A stretch of 64,000 nt of DNA from Campylobacter ureolyticus ACS-301-V-Sch3b (lineage in GTDB: Bacteria; Campylobacterota; Campylobacteria; Campylobacterales; Campylobacteraceae): assembly GCF_000413435.1 (NCBI RefSeq), contig NZ_KE340326.1, positions 877,909 through 941,908 on the forward strand. The letters are read 5' to 3'. This document shows positions 17,623-26,621 of this stretch, piece after piece; the stretch's first letter is position 1; every line of letters begins with the position of its first letter. Position numbers and translations under genes: made by a program. Below the pieces are notes generated by a model. The model did not search any database, was not told where the DNA came from, and was given only the letters and a program-made list of their open reading frames with translations.

Positions 17623-18903
17623 ATGAAAAGTTATATGGAGTATTTTGACGAAATTTGTCAGATTCCTCATGGTAGTTTTGAAACTGATAAAATGAAAGAA
17701 TATTTAATAAAACATTGTGAAAAAAATGACTTTAAAGTAAGCGTTGATGAGGCTGGAAATATACATGCTTTCAAAGGAAATCCAAGAATTTGTTTGCAAA
17801 GTCACTATGATATGGTTTGTGTAGGTGAAGCTCCAAATATTCAAACTTTTGAAAAAGATGGTTTTTTAATGGCAAAAAACTCAAGTCTTGGAGCCGATAA
17901 TGGTATCGGAGTAGCCATGATGATGAGTATGATGGATAAATATGATAATTTTGAAGTTGTTTTTACTAACAACGAAGAAGTTGGGCTTTGGGGTGTTGCA
18001 AGATTTAACGCAGTTATAAAAAGTCCAAATTTACTAAATTTAGATAGCGAAGAAGATGATAAAGTATCAATTGGGTGCGCAGGAAGCGTTGATATGTATG
18101 CGTTTAGAAATTTAGAGAAAATAGACTGCAATGGTTTTTTATATGAGTTAAAAATAGATGATAATGATAAATTTCCAGGCGGACATAGTGGCATACAAAT
18201 ACATGAAAATATTCCTAATGCTATTAAATCCATGGCTAGATTTATAAAAGAAAATGGTGGCAAAATAGCCTATTTTAACGGTGGAGAAAGAAGAAACTCT
18301 ATTGCTGCAAAAGTAGATGCAAAAGTTATATTTTCTAAAGAGTTAAAAGAAATTCCAAATTTTATAAAAGCTGATTTTATAGGTAAAAAAGAGAGTAAAA
18401 TTTATAAATTTAGTGATGATCTTTTAAATATGCTTTGTATTTTCTCACAAGGAGTAAGGGCTTTTAATACAGAAGTTAATACTCCAGAAGATAGTATAAA
18501 TCTCTCAACCGCAAAAGAAGTAGATAATAAATTCGAAGTTTTATTTTTTGCAAGATCAATGAGTGCAAAAGGACTTGAAAACTCCAAATTTGAAACCTTG
18601 ACTTTGGCAAAAAGTTTTAATTTTGACACAAAAACTGAAAATCAAACTACGCCTTGGAGACCAGAAATAAACGAATTTGCTAAATTTATTTTAAAAAATA
18701 TGCAAAAATATAATAAAAATGCAAAATTTGTAGCTGTTCATGCTGGACTTGAATGTGGAGTTTTTCTAGCAAAACAGCCTGATTTGAAGGTTGCTTCTAT
18801 TGGACCAAATATTTTTGCACCACATAGCATAAATGAAAAACTAGAAATAAAATCTGCTGATTTAATCTATAAAGTGGTTGATGAAATTGTAAAAAATGCT
18901 TAA
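17623..18903 (+). CDS. M20-family aminoacyl-histidine dipeptidase (PepD-like)
   Basis: This 426-residue cytosolic zinc dipeptidase of the M20C/PepD group has the zinc motif SHYDMVC (His near residue 67), the bridging Asp in SSLGADNGIG, the Glu-Glu pair in NNEEVGLWG and the LDSEEDDKVSIGCAG stretch characteristic of PepD. The C-terminal ligand His is in VHAGLECG. It should split Xaa-His and other unblocked dipeptides, which feeds amino-acid catabolism in an organism that uses few sugars. PepD of E. coli is about 485 residues. The shorter length here reflects missing loops, not lost motifs. The downstream membrane-protein gene overlaps by eight bases. Confidence 0.88.
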   Translation: MKSYMEYFDEICQIPHGSFETDKMKEYLIKHCEKNDFKVSVDEAGNIHAFKGNPRICLQSHYDMVCVGEAPNIQTFEKDGFLMAKNSSLGADNGIGVAMMMSMMDKYDNFEVVFTNNEEVGLWGVARFNAVIKSPNLLNLDSEEDDKVSIGCAGSVDMYAFRNLEKIDCNGFLYELKIDDNDKFPGGHSGIQIHENIPNAIKSMARFIKENGGKIAYFNGGERRNSIAAKVDAKVIFSKELKEIPNFIKADFIGKKESKIYKFSDDLLNMLCIFSQGVRAFNTEVNTPEDSINLSTAKEVDNKFEVLFFARSMSAKGLENSKFETLTLAKSFNFDTKTENQTTPWRPEINEFAKFILKNMQKYNKNAKFVAVHAGLECGVFLAKQPDLKVASIGPNIFAPHSINEKLEIKSADLIYKVVDEIVKNA

Positions 18904-19501
18904 AAATGGACAAAATTTAATCATTTTTTTAATCAAAGGAGTTTTAAAACTCCTTTTGTATTTTTTTGCCCTAGTGATTATTTTATTGTTTGCATTGGTA
19001 GTTTATTCTTCTTTACCATTAAGTGGAAAATCTCAAAAATCAAGCATAGATTATTTTTATCAAAATGAAGTTAAAATTTATAATTTTGTAAATTTATATA
19101 AAAATATCGCAGAAAAAAATCAAATTTTAGATATAGAGTTTAGTAGAGATTATTCAAAAGTTGAAAGGCTTGTTGTTGGCGATGCAAATAGCACACAGTA
19201 TTATTATGATGATAAAATATCAAAAGAACTATTAAACAAATATTTTAGCGATAAGGATTTGGAACTAATTAAAAAAGAATTAAAATCGCTAAATTATTTA
19301 AGTGTTGGAAAATTTGGAAATAGAGTTAACTTTATAATAAGTAGATTTTTTATTGGTGCAGAAATTTTAAATATTTATGATGAGTCTTTTACGGCTAGTG
19401 AGCTTGAAAATATCAGAAAAGATATGGATTGTCACTTGGTAAAAGATAAGGTTATAATTGAAAGTGATCAAGGTGCAACTGGCGGAGGTTGTTACTTTTA
19501 A
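18896..19501 (+). CDS. Hypothetical single-pass inner-membrane protein
   Basis: I do not recognise this 201-residue protein. It has a long N-terminal hydrophobic helix (about residues 8-43, with LLLYFFALVIILLFALVVY) followed by a soluble domain of about 155 residues that should face the periplasm. The soluble part is rich in Tyr, Asp and Lys and ends in a glycine-rich ATGGGCYF tail with one of its two cysteines. The start overlaps the PepD-like stop by eight bases, so translation is probably coupled. The gene ends only nine bases from the convergent nth gene. No catalytic motif is visible. Confidence 0.7.
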   Translation: MLKNGQNLIIFLIKGVLKLLLYFFALVIILLFALVVYSSLPLSGKSQKSSIDYFYQNEVKIYNFVNLYKNIAEKNQILDIEFSRDYSKVERLVVGDANSTQYYYDDKISKELLNKYFSDKDLELIKKELKSLNYLSVGKFGNRVNFIISRFFIGAEILNIYDESFTASELENIRKDMDCHLVKDKVIIESDQGATGGGCYF

Positions 19502-19510
19502 AGAGTCTTG

Positions 19511-20143
19511 TTATAAAATCTTATCTTTGCTTTTACAAATTTCATTTAAAAAGCACTCTTTACAATTTGGCTTAACCGCTTTACAGGTATATCTTCCAAA
19601 TAACACCATCGCTTGATGAAGGTAGTTAAGCTCAGTTTTAAAAGCTTTTACTAGATCAACTTCTGTAAGTTCTGGCGTTTTTGCCTTGCTTAAATCAAGC
19701 CTATGCGAAACTCTAAAAACATGCGTATCAACTGCCATTAAATTTTCACCTTTAAACTCTATTAAAACAACATTTGCTGTTTTTTGTCCAATTCCAGCTA
19801 AGCTCATTAGATCTTTTTTATTTAGTGGAATTTCACCGCCAAAATTTTGCATAACAGATTTTGCCATTTTTATTAAATTTTCGGCTTTATTGTTAAAAAA
19901 ACTACATGAGTTTATAAGAAGTTTAAGCGAGTTTAAATTTGCTTTTGATAAAGACTTGATATCTGGAAATTCGCTAAATAAAGCAGGTGTTATTAAATTT
20001 ACTCTTTTATCAGTGCATTGTGCTGAGAGCATAACGCAAACTACCAACTCATAAAGATTTTTAAATTTAAGTTCCGTAACTGGTTTATCAAAATGCTTTA
20101 AAAATAACTCTTTTATTAAATTTATCTCTTTTTTGGTTCTCAT
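19511..20143 (-). CDS. nth: Endonuclease III
   Basis: This bifunctional DNA glycosylase/AP lyase removes oxidised pyrimidines. The helix-hairpin-helix LAGIGQKTANVVL (about residues 115-127) contains the catalytic lysine. The catalytic aspartate is in AVDTHVFRVSHRL. The C-terminal iron-sulfur motif C-x6-C-x2-C-x5-C is intact in the stretch beginning TCKAVKPNC. The 210-residue length matches E. coli Nth (211). The nth–peb4–fba neighbourhood is as I recall in C. jejuni. Nth is read in the opposite direction from peb4, with a 90-base divergent promoter region between them. Confidence 0.95.
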   Translation of the reverse strand: MRTKKEINLIKELFLKHFDKPVTELKFKNLYELVVCVMLSAQCTDKRVNLITPALFSEFPDIKSLSKANLNSLKLLINSCSFFNNKAENLIKMAKSVMQNFGGEIPLNKKDLMSLAGIGQKTANVVLIEFKGENLMAVDTHVFRVSHRLDLSKAKTPELTEVDLVKAFKTELNYLHQAMVLFGRYTCKAVKPNCKECFLNEICKSKDKIL

Positions 20144-20200
20144 TCCAAAGATTTTAGCCTAAATTTTACAAAAATTCAACATTTCTTTACTATTACTAGA

Positions 20201-20206
20201 TATAAT
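20201..20206 (+). promoter_or_regulatory. -10 box (TATAAT) for the peb4–fba–… unit
   Basis: A perfect TATAAT lies 28 bases before the peb4 ATG, with an AAGAAAGG ribosome site at about 20220-20227. Because gaps downstream are short, this may drive much of the run to the terminator at 29.5 kb. Confidence 0.6.
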
Positions 20207-20233
20207 AATTTAATTTTTTAAGAAAGGTTTTAT

Positions 20234-21055
20234 ATGAAAAAAGTTTTATTTACAGCTTTAAGCTTAGCAGTAGCTATGAGTTTAAATGCTAAAGTTTTTG
20301 CAACAGTTGATGGAAAGGACATCACTGATGTTGATCTTGCACCTATGCTTGCAGGAATGCCAGGAGTTAATTTTGAAGCTCTTCCAGCTGAGATTCAAAA
20401 TCAAGTAATTGATAGAGCAATTGATTTAAGAGTTTTAATCAATGAAGCTAAAAAAAGTGGTATTGAAAAAGATGAGCTTTATAAAAAACAGCTTGAAATT
20501 GTAAAAGATGATATTGCTTTAAGAGCTTGGCAAGCAAAAGAGCTTAACAACACAAAAGTAAGCGATAAAGAAATAGAGGATTTTTATAATAAAAATAAAA
20601 ATAAATTTATTGAGCCAGCAGCTATTGCAGCTAGCCATATTTTAGTTGAAAAAGAAGATGATGCTAAAAAAATCATAGCTGATTTAAGCAAGCTAAAAGG
20701 CGATGAGTTAAAGAAAAAATTTGCTGAAATTGCAAAAGAAAAAAGTATTGATCCAAGTGGTAAACAAAATGGTGGAGATTTAGGATATTTTGTAAAAGAG
20801 CAAATGGTTCCTGAGTTTGGTGAAGCAGCCAATAAGCTTAAAAAAGGTGAGCTTACTAAAACTCCTGTAAAAACACAATTTGGCTATCACGTAATACTTA
20901 AAAATGATGCAAAAGATAAAAAACAACTTGGTCTAGCTGAAGTTAAAGACTATATCAAAAGCATTGTAAGACAAGAGAAATTTCAAGCAGATTTTGAGAA
21001 AAAAGTAAAAGATTTAAAATCAAAAGCAAAAATTGAATATAAAAATAAAAAATAA
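20234..21055 (+). CDS. peb4: Periplasmic peptidyl-prolyl isomerase / chaperone (PEB4, SurA-like)
   Basis: A signal peptide (MKKVLFTALSLAVAMSLNA) directs this 273-residue protein to the periplasm. A SurA-type N-terminal helical domain (about 20-120) is followed by a parvulin rotamase domain (about 128-230) with ASHILVEKEDDA, GGDLGYFVKEQMVPEFG and TQFGYHVI signatures. In C. jejuni, PEB4 (also called Cbf2) assists folding of outer-membrane proteins and affects adhesion and biofilm. Homology here is to that protein. It is the first gene of a long co-directional run, lying nine bases before fba. Confidence 0.93.
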   Translation: MKKVLFTALSLAVAMSLNAKVFATVDGKDITDVDLAPMLAGMPGVNFEALPAEIQNQVIDRAIDLRVLINEAKKSGIEKDELYKKQLEIVKDDIALRAWQAKELNNTKVSDKEIEDFYNKNKNKFIEPAAIAASHILVEKEDDAKKIIADLSKLKGDELKKKFAEIAKEKSIDPSGKQNGGDLGYFVKEQMVPEFGEAANKLKKGELTKTPVKTQFGYHVILKNDAKDKKQLGLAEVKDYIKSIVRQEKFQADFEKKVKDLKSKAKIEYKNKK

Positions 21056-21064
21056 GGATTTTAA

Positions 21065-22129
21065 ATGGGTGTTTTAGATGTTGTAAATGCAGGTGTTTTA
21101 GGTGGCGATGAAGCGATTAAGCTTTATAATTACGCTAAAAGTGAGGGATTTGCTATACCAGCTGTTAATGTAGTTGGAACAAATTCTATAAATGCAGTTT
21201 TAGAAAGCGCAAAAAAAGTCAATTCACCCGTAATAGTCCAGTTTTCAAATGGCGGAGCAGGTTTTGTGGCAGGAAAAACCTGCCAAGAAGCCGATGTTTT
21301 GGGAGCAATAAGCGGAGCAAGACATGTTCATTTGCTAGCAAAACATTATGGCATTCCTGTGATTTTACATACTGATCATGCTGCTAGAAAACTTCTTCCT
21401 TGGATTGATTCTTTGATTGAAGCTAGCAGGGAAAATATTAAGCTTTTTAAAAAACCACTTTTTACTTCTCACATGCTTGATTTAAGTGTTGAGAGTTTGG
21501 ATGAAAATTTAAGTACTTGTGAAGAGTATCTTAAAGTTTTAAGCAAATTAGACATAGCTTTGGAAATTGAGCTTGGAGTAACTGGTGGAGAAGAAGATGG
21601 TGTTGATAATACAAATGTTGATAATGCACTTTTATATACTCAGCCAAAAGATGTTGCTCAAGCATTTGAAAGACTTGGTAAAATAAGCGATAAATTTACA
21701 ATCGCGGCAAGTTTTGGTAATGTTCATGGTGTATATAAGCCTGGTAATGTAGTGCTTAGACCTGAAATTTTAAAAAATTCCCAAAAATTTGTAAAAGAAA
21801 AATTCAATACAAAATGCGATAAGCCGGTAAATTTTGTATTTCACGGTGGTAGTGGAAGTGATATAAAAGATATAAAAGATGCCGTAAGTTATGGTGTTAT
21901 AAAAATGAATATCGACACAGACACTCAATGGGCTTTTTGGGATGGTGTTAGAGAATATGAACTTAAAAATAGAGATTATCTACAAGGACAAATCGGAAAT
22001 CCAGAAGGTGAACATAGCCCAAATAAAAAATATTACGATCCTAGAAAATGGTTAAGAGCTGGTGAGGAAAGTATGGTAAAAAGACTGATGGAAGCCTTTG
22101 AAGATTTAAATTGTATAAATAAAAACTAA
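21065..22129 (+). CDS. fba: Class II fructose-bisphosphate aldolase
   Basis: This zinc aldolase interconverts fructose 1,6-bisphosphate with dihydroxyacetone phosphate and glyceraldehyde 3-phosphate. In Campylobacter it serves mainly gluconeogenesis. Zinc and substrate motifs are present: HTDHAARK (about residues 101-108), the FGNVHGVYKPGNV loop, FHGGSGSD and the MNIDTDTQWAF strand. The 354-residue length is that of the E. coli-type class IIA enzyme. It lies nine bases after peb4 and eight bases before the TolQ-like gene, so it is clearly operonic, although the functions of these neighbours are unrelated. Confidence 0.96.
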   Translation: MGVLDVVNAGVLGGDEAIKLYNYAKSEGFAIPAVNVVGTNSINAVLESAKKVNSPVIVQFSNGGAGFVAGKTCQEADVLGAISGARHVHLLAKHYGIPVILHTDHAARKLLPWIDSLIEASRENIKLFKKPLFTSHMLDLSVESLDENLSTCEEYLKVLSKLDIALEIELGVTGGEEDGVDNTNVDNALLYTQPKDVAQAFERLGKISDKFTIAASFGNVHGVYKPGNVVLRPEILKNSQKFVKEKFNTKCDKPVNFVFHGGSGSDIKDIKDAVSYGVIKMNIDTDTQWAFWDGVREYELKNRDYLQGQIGNPEGEHSPNKKYYDPRKWLRAGEESMVKRLMEAFEDLNCINKN

Positions 22130-22137
22130 GGTAAAAT

Positions 22138-23418
22138 ATGGAAAGTAAAAATGAAATAACTGATGAGTTTAGTCTATTAAAAGAGTCTAAAAGATCTCTT
22201 TTTGGAGTTTATATAAAAATAGTTTTTATTCCTGTTTTAGTATTTTTAATTTTTCTATCAGGATATCTAAATTATATAAGCTTAAAAGTAGAATCTCACT
22301 CTATCATTATGCTTGGATTTTTACTTTTCATAGCTTTGATTTTTGCAAGGCATAATGCAGAATATGGATGTTGTTTATTTGAAAGCAGAAGTGATATTTT
22401 CAAAGATGAGCTTAAAAAATACATAATGAGCCATTTAATGGTCGTTGGAAATAGAAAAAAATCAAACGCACCTTTTGAGAGTTTTAGCGATAGCTTTACA
22501 AATAATTTAAGAAATGAAAACTACGCCTCTGTTGCAGCTGGCGTTTTTCCTATGCTTGGAATTTTAGGAACTTTTATAAGTATAGCCATCTCAATGCCAC
22601 ATTTTTCATCAACCAATATAAACTCACTTGAAGCAGAAATAGCTCAGCTTCTAGGAGGAGTTGGAACAGCTTTTTATGTTTCTATTTATGGTATATTTTT
22701 GGCTTTGTGGTGGATATATTTTGAAAAAAAAGGTTTAAGTAGATTTGAAAGTATTATTTATAGATATAAAAATGTGACTAAGAATTTCTTTTGGGAAAAA
22801 GATGAAATTTCGCAAAGTCTTATGAGTGAAATACTAAATCAAAATGAAAAAGTCGCAAATAGTTTTGAAACTGTTTTCAATACTGAATTTACTAAAAATT
22901 TACGCACCGCTATGAAAGAGAATTTTCACACATTTGAAGAGATGCTTGAATTGCAAAAAAACTCTTTAAAAATAACTTCATCAAATTTAAACGAAACAAT
23001 TTCGCTATTTACAAATATTGGTGAAATTTCAAAAAATATCAATAAAGACTTTGAAAAGATGTTAAACTCATTTTCTAAATTAGTCGATGATACAAATGAA
23101 ATTTATGTAAATTTGTCAGTACAGTTTGAAAAGCTTTTATCGTTTAATGATAAGCGTGATATAAATTTGCAAGATTTAGCCGATAAGCTTATTTATAGTT
23201 TAGAGGAGTTTAAGACTAGCTTGGAAAATTTTAACAAGAAAATTTTAAACGAGCAAAATGAAACACAAAACATATTTAAACAAAGTGTTATAAAAAGCGT
23301 TGATGAGATAAAAAAAGTTGTGGGTAGCTTAAAAAAAGAAAAAAATACTAATACAAATATTATAGAAGAGCTTAAAATTTCACTTGATAATGTGGAGAAA
23401 AAAGACTCTAAAAAATAA
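22138..23418 (+). CDS. MotA/TolQ/ExbB-type proton-channel protein with long coiled-coil tail
   Basis: The 426-residue protein has four predicted membrane segments (about 24-46, 54-71, 131-152 and 174-194). The last two form the MotA/ExbB core with VFPMLGILGTFISI and LLGGVGTAFYVSIYG. From about residue 215 to the end runs a cytosolic, Lys/Glu/Asn-rich coiled-coil tail. It pairs with the next gene, an OmpA-type partner with a membrane Asp. Such pairs form ion-driven stator units (MotAB, ExbBD, ZorAB). It matches what I recall of Cj0598, next to fba in C. jejuni. The cargo or target of the motor is unknown. Confidence 0.82.
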   Translation: MESKNEITDEFSLLKESKRSLFGVYIKIVFIPVLVFLIFLSGYLNYISLKVESHSIIMLGFLLFIALIFARHNAEYGCCLFESRSDIFKDELKKYIMSHLMVVGNRKKSNAPFESFSDSFTNNLRNENYASVAAGVFPMLGILGTFISIAISMPHFSSTNINSLEAEIAQLLGGVGTAFYVSIYGIFLALWWIYFEKKGLSRFESIIYRYKNVTKNFFWEKDEISQSLMSEILNQNEKVANSFETVFNTEFTKNLRTAMKENFHTFEEMLELQKNSLKITSSNLNETISLFTNIGEISKNINKDFEKMLNSFSKLVDDTNEIYVNLSVQFEKLLSFNDKRDINLQDLADKLIYSLEEFKTSLENFNKKILNEQNETQNIFKQSVIKSVDEIKKVVGSLKKEKNTNTNIIEELKISLDNVEKKDSKK

Positions 23419-23432
23419 AAGAAGAAAAACAG

Positions 23433-24473
23433 ATGAAAATAAAAAAAGAGCAAAATGATACTTTTTGGATAGCGTATGCCGATCTTATGGCGGGGCTTTT
23501 ATTTGTTTTTATACTTTTAATAGGTGGAATTATTGTAAAATATGTTTTAACTCAAAGCAGTCTTAAAGAAAAAGAAGCTGACTTTTTAAGCACACTTGCG
23601 AGTTTAAAAACTCAAGAGCAAAAAAACTCAGAGCTTGAGGAGTTAAATAAAATTTTTAGCAATAGATTAAATGAGCTTGATATAGAAACTAACAAATTAA
23701 AAGAAAAAAACTCACTTTTTATAGTTGAAATGGAGAGTTTAAAAAAAATAATTGATAGCTTAAAAGATGAAAAATCAGATCTTAATGCAACTCTTCATCA
23801 AATTTATGGAGATTATGAAAAAGAGCGTGATTTAAATAAAGACTTAAATAATACTCTAAATGAAAATGAGCTTAAAATAGCTTATTTAATGGAGCAAATT
23901 TCATTAAAAGATGCAAGTATTAACAAAATTTTAAATGATTTAAATATTACAAAAAATCGTATAAAAAATTTAAGTGGGATTAGCGTAAGAGTTATAGCTG
24001 ATATTAAAGAAAAACTTGGAAATAACGTAAGTATCGATCCAAATACTGGAGCTTTAAGACTCTCATCATCTGTTTTGTTTGATAAGGGATCATATGCTTT
24101 AAAAGATGAAGCAAAAGAAAGTCTTAAAAATACCCTAAGCAAATATTTCGAAGTTTTAATGCAAAACGATGAAATTAGAGAAAATTTAGACACAATTATC
24201 ATTGAAGGACACACAGATAGTGATGGAAGTTATCTTTTTAATCTTGAGCTTTCTCAGCTTAGAGCATTTTCGGTTATGGAGTTTATAGCCTCTTGGAACG
24301 AAGATGAAAGGTTAAAAAAATATCTTTTAGCAAGTGGAAGAAGCTTTATGTCGCCAGTGATGAAAGATGGTGTTGAAGATAAAGATGCAAGTAGAAGAAT
24401 TGAGATAAAATTTGTATTATCTAATAAAAATACAATTAATGAAATTCAAAAGATTTTAGAATATGAAAATTGA
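23433..24473 (+). CDS. OmpA/MotB-domain partner of the TolQ-like channel
   Basis: A single N-terminal membrane helix (about residues 14-38) contains the ion-carrying aspartate, Asp17, in FWIAYADLMAGLL, just as in MotB and ZorB. A long coiled coil (about 45-175) then crosses the periplasm to an OmpA-like peptidoglycan-binding domain (about 200-335) with IIIEGHTDSDGSYLFN, the LSQLRAFSVMEFI helix and DASRRIEIKF. It should anchor the motor complex to the cell wall. The spacing to the upstream channel gene is 14 bases, and the stop overlaps the next start by 11 bases. The role of this stator in Campylobacter is not known to me. Confidence 0.83.
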   Translation: MKIKKEQNDTFWIAYADLMAGLLFVFILLIGGIIVKYVLTQSSLKEKEADFLSTLASLKTQEQKNSELEELNKIFSNRLNELDIETNKLKEKNSLFIVEMESLKKIIDSLKDEKSDLNATLHQIYGDYEKERDLNKDLNNTLNENELKIAYLMEQISLKDASINKILNDLNITKNRIKNLSGISVRVIADIKEKLGNNVSIDPNTGALRLSSSVLFDKGSYALKDEAKESLKNTLSKYFEVLMQNDEIRENLDTIIIEGHTDSDGSYLFNLELSQLRAFSVMEFIASWNEDERLKKYLLASGRSFMSPVMKDGVEDKDASRRIEIKFVLSNKNTINEIQKILEYEN

Positions 24474-25326
24474 AAAGGTAAAATTTAAAAATTTAGATTT
24501 TTTTTTACTTAGAGATGATTTGCTTGGACGTGATTTATGTGATGAATTTAACGGCAACAAAGCAAGAAAATTAGAGTATTTTTTACATGCAGATTTAAGC
24601 CATTATGATACGATTATCTCAAATGGCTCCTCTCAATCAAATGCAATGTATTCACTTTCAGTTTTTGCAAAGCTTAAAGGGTTAAAGTTTAAATATGTGA
24701 TAAGTTATTTAAACTCAAATTTAGCTAAAAATCCAGTTGGAAATTTTAAGTTTGCACTAGAAAATGGAATGGAGTATTTTATATCACCAAATCGTCGTGA
24801 TTTTGCTCTTAGTTTAGTTGATAAAAAAACTATTTTTATCGAAGAGGGAGTTGCTCAAAAAGAAGCAGAAATTGGTTTTATTTCCCAAGCCAAAGATATA
24901 AGTCAATTTGCTAAAAATAATGATATTAAATTTGATATTTTTTTGCCTAGTGGAACTGGAACAAGTGCAGGATATTTAGCAAAAAATAGCGAGTTTGATG
25001 TTTTTACATGCCCATGTGCTGGGGATAAAGAGTATCTTAAAAAACAGCTTGGAAATTTAAATTTAAGAAATTTAAAAAACCTAACTATTTTAAATCCTTC
25101 AAGAAAGTATCATTTCGCAAAGCCAAAAAAAGAGCTTTTTGAAATTTATAAAGAACTTTTTAATGAAACTGGTGTAGAATTTGATCTTATTTATGATCCA
25201 GTTGGTTTTTTAACGGTTTTATCAAATTTAAATGAGTTTAAAAATCCGCTTTTATACATTCATCAAGGCGGAATTTTAGGAAATATTTCACAAATAAAAA
25301 GATATCAATACAAAGGATTATTATGA
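24463..25326 (+). CDS. PLP-dependent ACC deaminase / D-cysteine desulfhydrase-like enzyme
   Basis: The 287-residue protein belongs to the fold-type II PLP family. The PLP lysine is Lys33 in GNKARKLEYF, a motif nearly diagnostic of 1-aminocyclopropane-1-carboxylate deaminase/D-cysteine desulfhydrase. The phosphate-binding loop is PSGTGTSAGYLA, and NGSSQSNAMYSLS matches the carboxylate-binding region. It is about 50 residues shorter than characterised ACC deaminases. D-cysteine desulfhydrase activity is the likelier guess, but the substrate is not readable from sequence. It overlaps both neighbours (11 bases with the OmpA-like gene, four with hisD). Confidence 0.78.
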   Translation: MKIEKVKFKNLDFFLLRDDLLGRDLCDEFNGNKARKLEYFLHADLSHYDTIISNGSSQSNAMYSLSVFAKLKGLKFKYVISYLNSNLAKNPVGNFKFALENGMEYFISPNRRDFALSLVDKKTIFIEEGVAQKEAEIGFISQAKDISQFAKNNDIKFDIFLPSGTGTSAGYLAKNSEFDVFTCPCAGDKEYLKKQLGNLNLRNLKNLTILNPSRKYHFAKPKKELFEIYKELFNETGVEFDLIYDPVGFLTVLSNLNEFKNPLLYIHQGGILGNISQIKRYQYKGLL

Positions 25327-26606
25327 AATTTTTAAATAGTATGGACAAAGATTTTGATTTTGAGTTTAATAAACTTGTAAATAGATCAAATTTGGATATG
25401 GATAGTGTTGAGGCAATAGTTAAAAACATCATCAACGAGGTAAAAACTGATGGTGATGATGCCCTAAAAGAGCAAATTTTAAAATTTGATAAATGGGAAG
25501 TAAAAAACAATCTTAAAATCACACAAGAAAGCATGAAAAAAGCTTATGATGACTTAGATGATAATATGAAAAATACTCTTAAAAAAGCTAAAAATAGGAT
25601 TAAGTCATACCATGAAAAACAGCTTGAGAGATCTTGGCTTAATTTTGAAAACGATGGCTCTATTTTAGGTCAAAAAATAACACCTGTTGATAGAGCAGGT
25701 CTTTATATACCTGGAGGAAAGGCAGCATATCCAAGCTCACTTTTAATGAATGTAATCCCAGCTATCGTAGCTGGTGTTAAAGAAATAGTAGTTTGCACTC
25801 CAGCAGTTGGTGGGAAAGTAAATGATCTTTTGCTTGCTGCAATGTATTTGCTTGATATAAAAGAAGCTTTTAAAGTTGGCGGTGCAAGTGCGATTGGAGC
25901 GATGGCTTATGGTACAAAATCTATTCCAAAAGTCGATGTTATAACTGGCCCTGGAAATATCTTTGTTGCAACTGCAAAAAAACTTGTTTTTGGCGATGTA
26001 AATATCGATATGATAGCAGGACCAAGCGAGATAGGAGTTATTGCAGATGATAGCTCAGATCCACATTTAGTAGCTATAGATATGCTTTCTCAAGCTGAGC
26101 ACGACGAACTTGCAAGTAGTTTTTTAGTAACAAATTCTATAAATTTAGCCAAAAAAGTTAAAAATGAAATTTATGAAATTTTACCAAATTTAAAAAGATA
26201 TGAAATTGCTAAAAAAAGCATTGAGCAAAAAGCTGCTATCATAGTAGCAAAAGATAAGTGTGAAGTTATAAAATTAATAAATGATTTAGCGGTTGAGCAT
26301 TTAGAAATTCAAACAACTGATGCAAATAGTTATTTACCATACATAAGACACGCTGGAGCGATATTTTTAGGACATTTTACACCTGAGGCAATGGGTGATT
26401 ATGCAGCTGGACCAAACCATACTTTACCAACTGGTGGAAGTGCTAGATTTTTCTCTCCACTTGGGGTATATAATTTCTTAAAAAGAAGTTCAATAATTTC
26501 AATGAGTGAAAAAGGCTTTAATGAAATTTCAGAAATTTGCATGAGTTTGGCTGAGGCTGAAGGCTTAGAGGCTCACAAACTCTCAGTTAAAAAAAGACTA
26601 AAATAG
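25323..26606 (+). CDS. hisD: Histidinol dehydrogenase
   Basis: HisD carries out the last two steps of histidine synthesis, oxidising L-histidinol to L-histidine with NAD and zinc. The 427-residue protein has the nucleotide-binding GLYIPGGKAAYPSS (about residues 124-137), KVDVITGPGNIFVATAKK, IDMIAGPSEIGVIAD, the QAEHDE zinc ligands and EHLEIQT, followed by HAGAIFLG. All catalytic stretches are intact. It starts with an ATGA overlap with the PLP-enzyme gene. Other his genes are not in the window, so hisD is separated from the rest of the pathway, which is common in Campylobacter. Confidence 0.97.
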   Translation: MKFLNSMDKDFDFEFNKLVNRSNLDMDSVEAIVKNIINEVKTDGDDALKEQILKFDKWEVKNNLKITQESMKKAYDDLDDNMKNTLKKAKNRIKSYHEKQLERSWLNFENDGSILGQKITPVDRAGLYIPGGKAAYPSSLLMNVIPAIVAGVKEIVVCTPAVGGKVNDLLLAAMYLLDIKEAFKVGGASAIGAMAYGTKSIPKVDVITGPGNIFVATAKKLVFGDVNIDMIAGPSEIGVIADDSSDPHLVAIDMLSQAEHDELASSFLVTNSINLAKKVKNEIYEILPNLKRYEIAKKSIEQKAAIIVAKDKCEVIKLINDLAVEHLEIQTTDANSYLPYIRHAGAIFLGHFTPEAMGDYAAGPNHTLPTGGSARFFSPLGVYNFLKRSSIISMSEKGFNEISEICMSLAEAEGLEAHKLSVKKRLK

Positions 26607-26621
26607 AGGAGAAAAAAGACT

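Noticed and set aside
22138..24473. Complete Zorya defence system
   Set aside because: Only the ZorAB-like motor pair is present. The next genes are a PLP enzyme and hisD, not ZorC/D/E.
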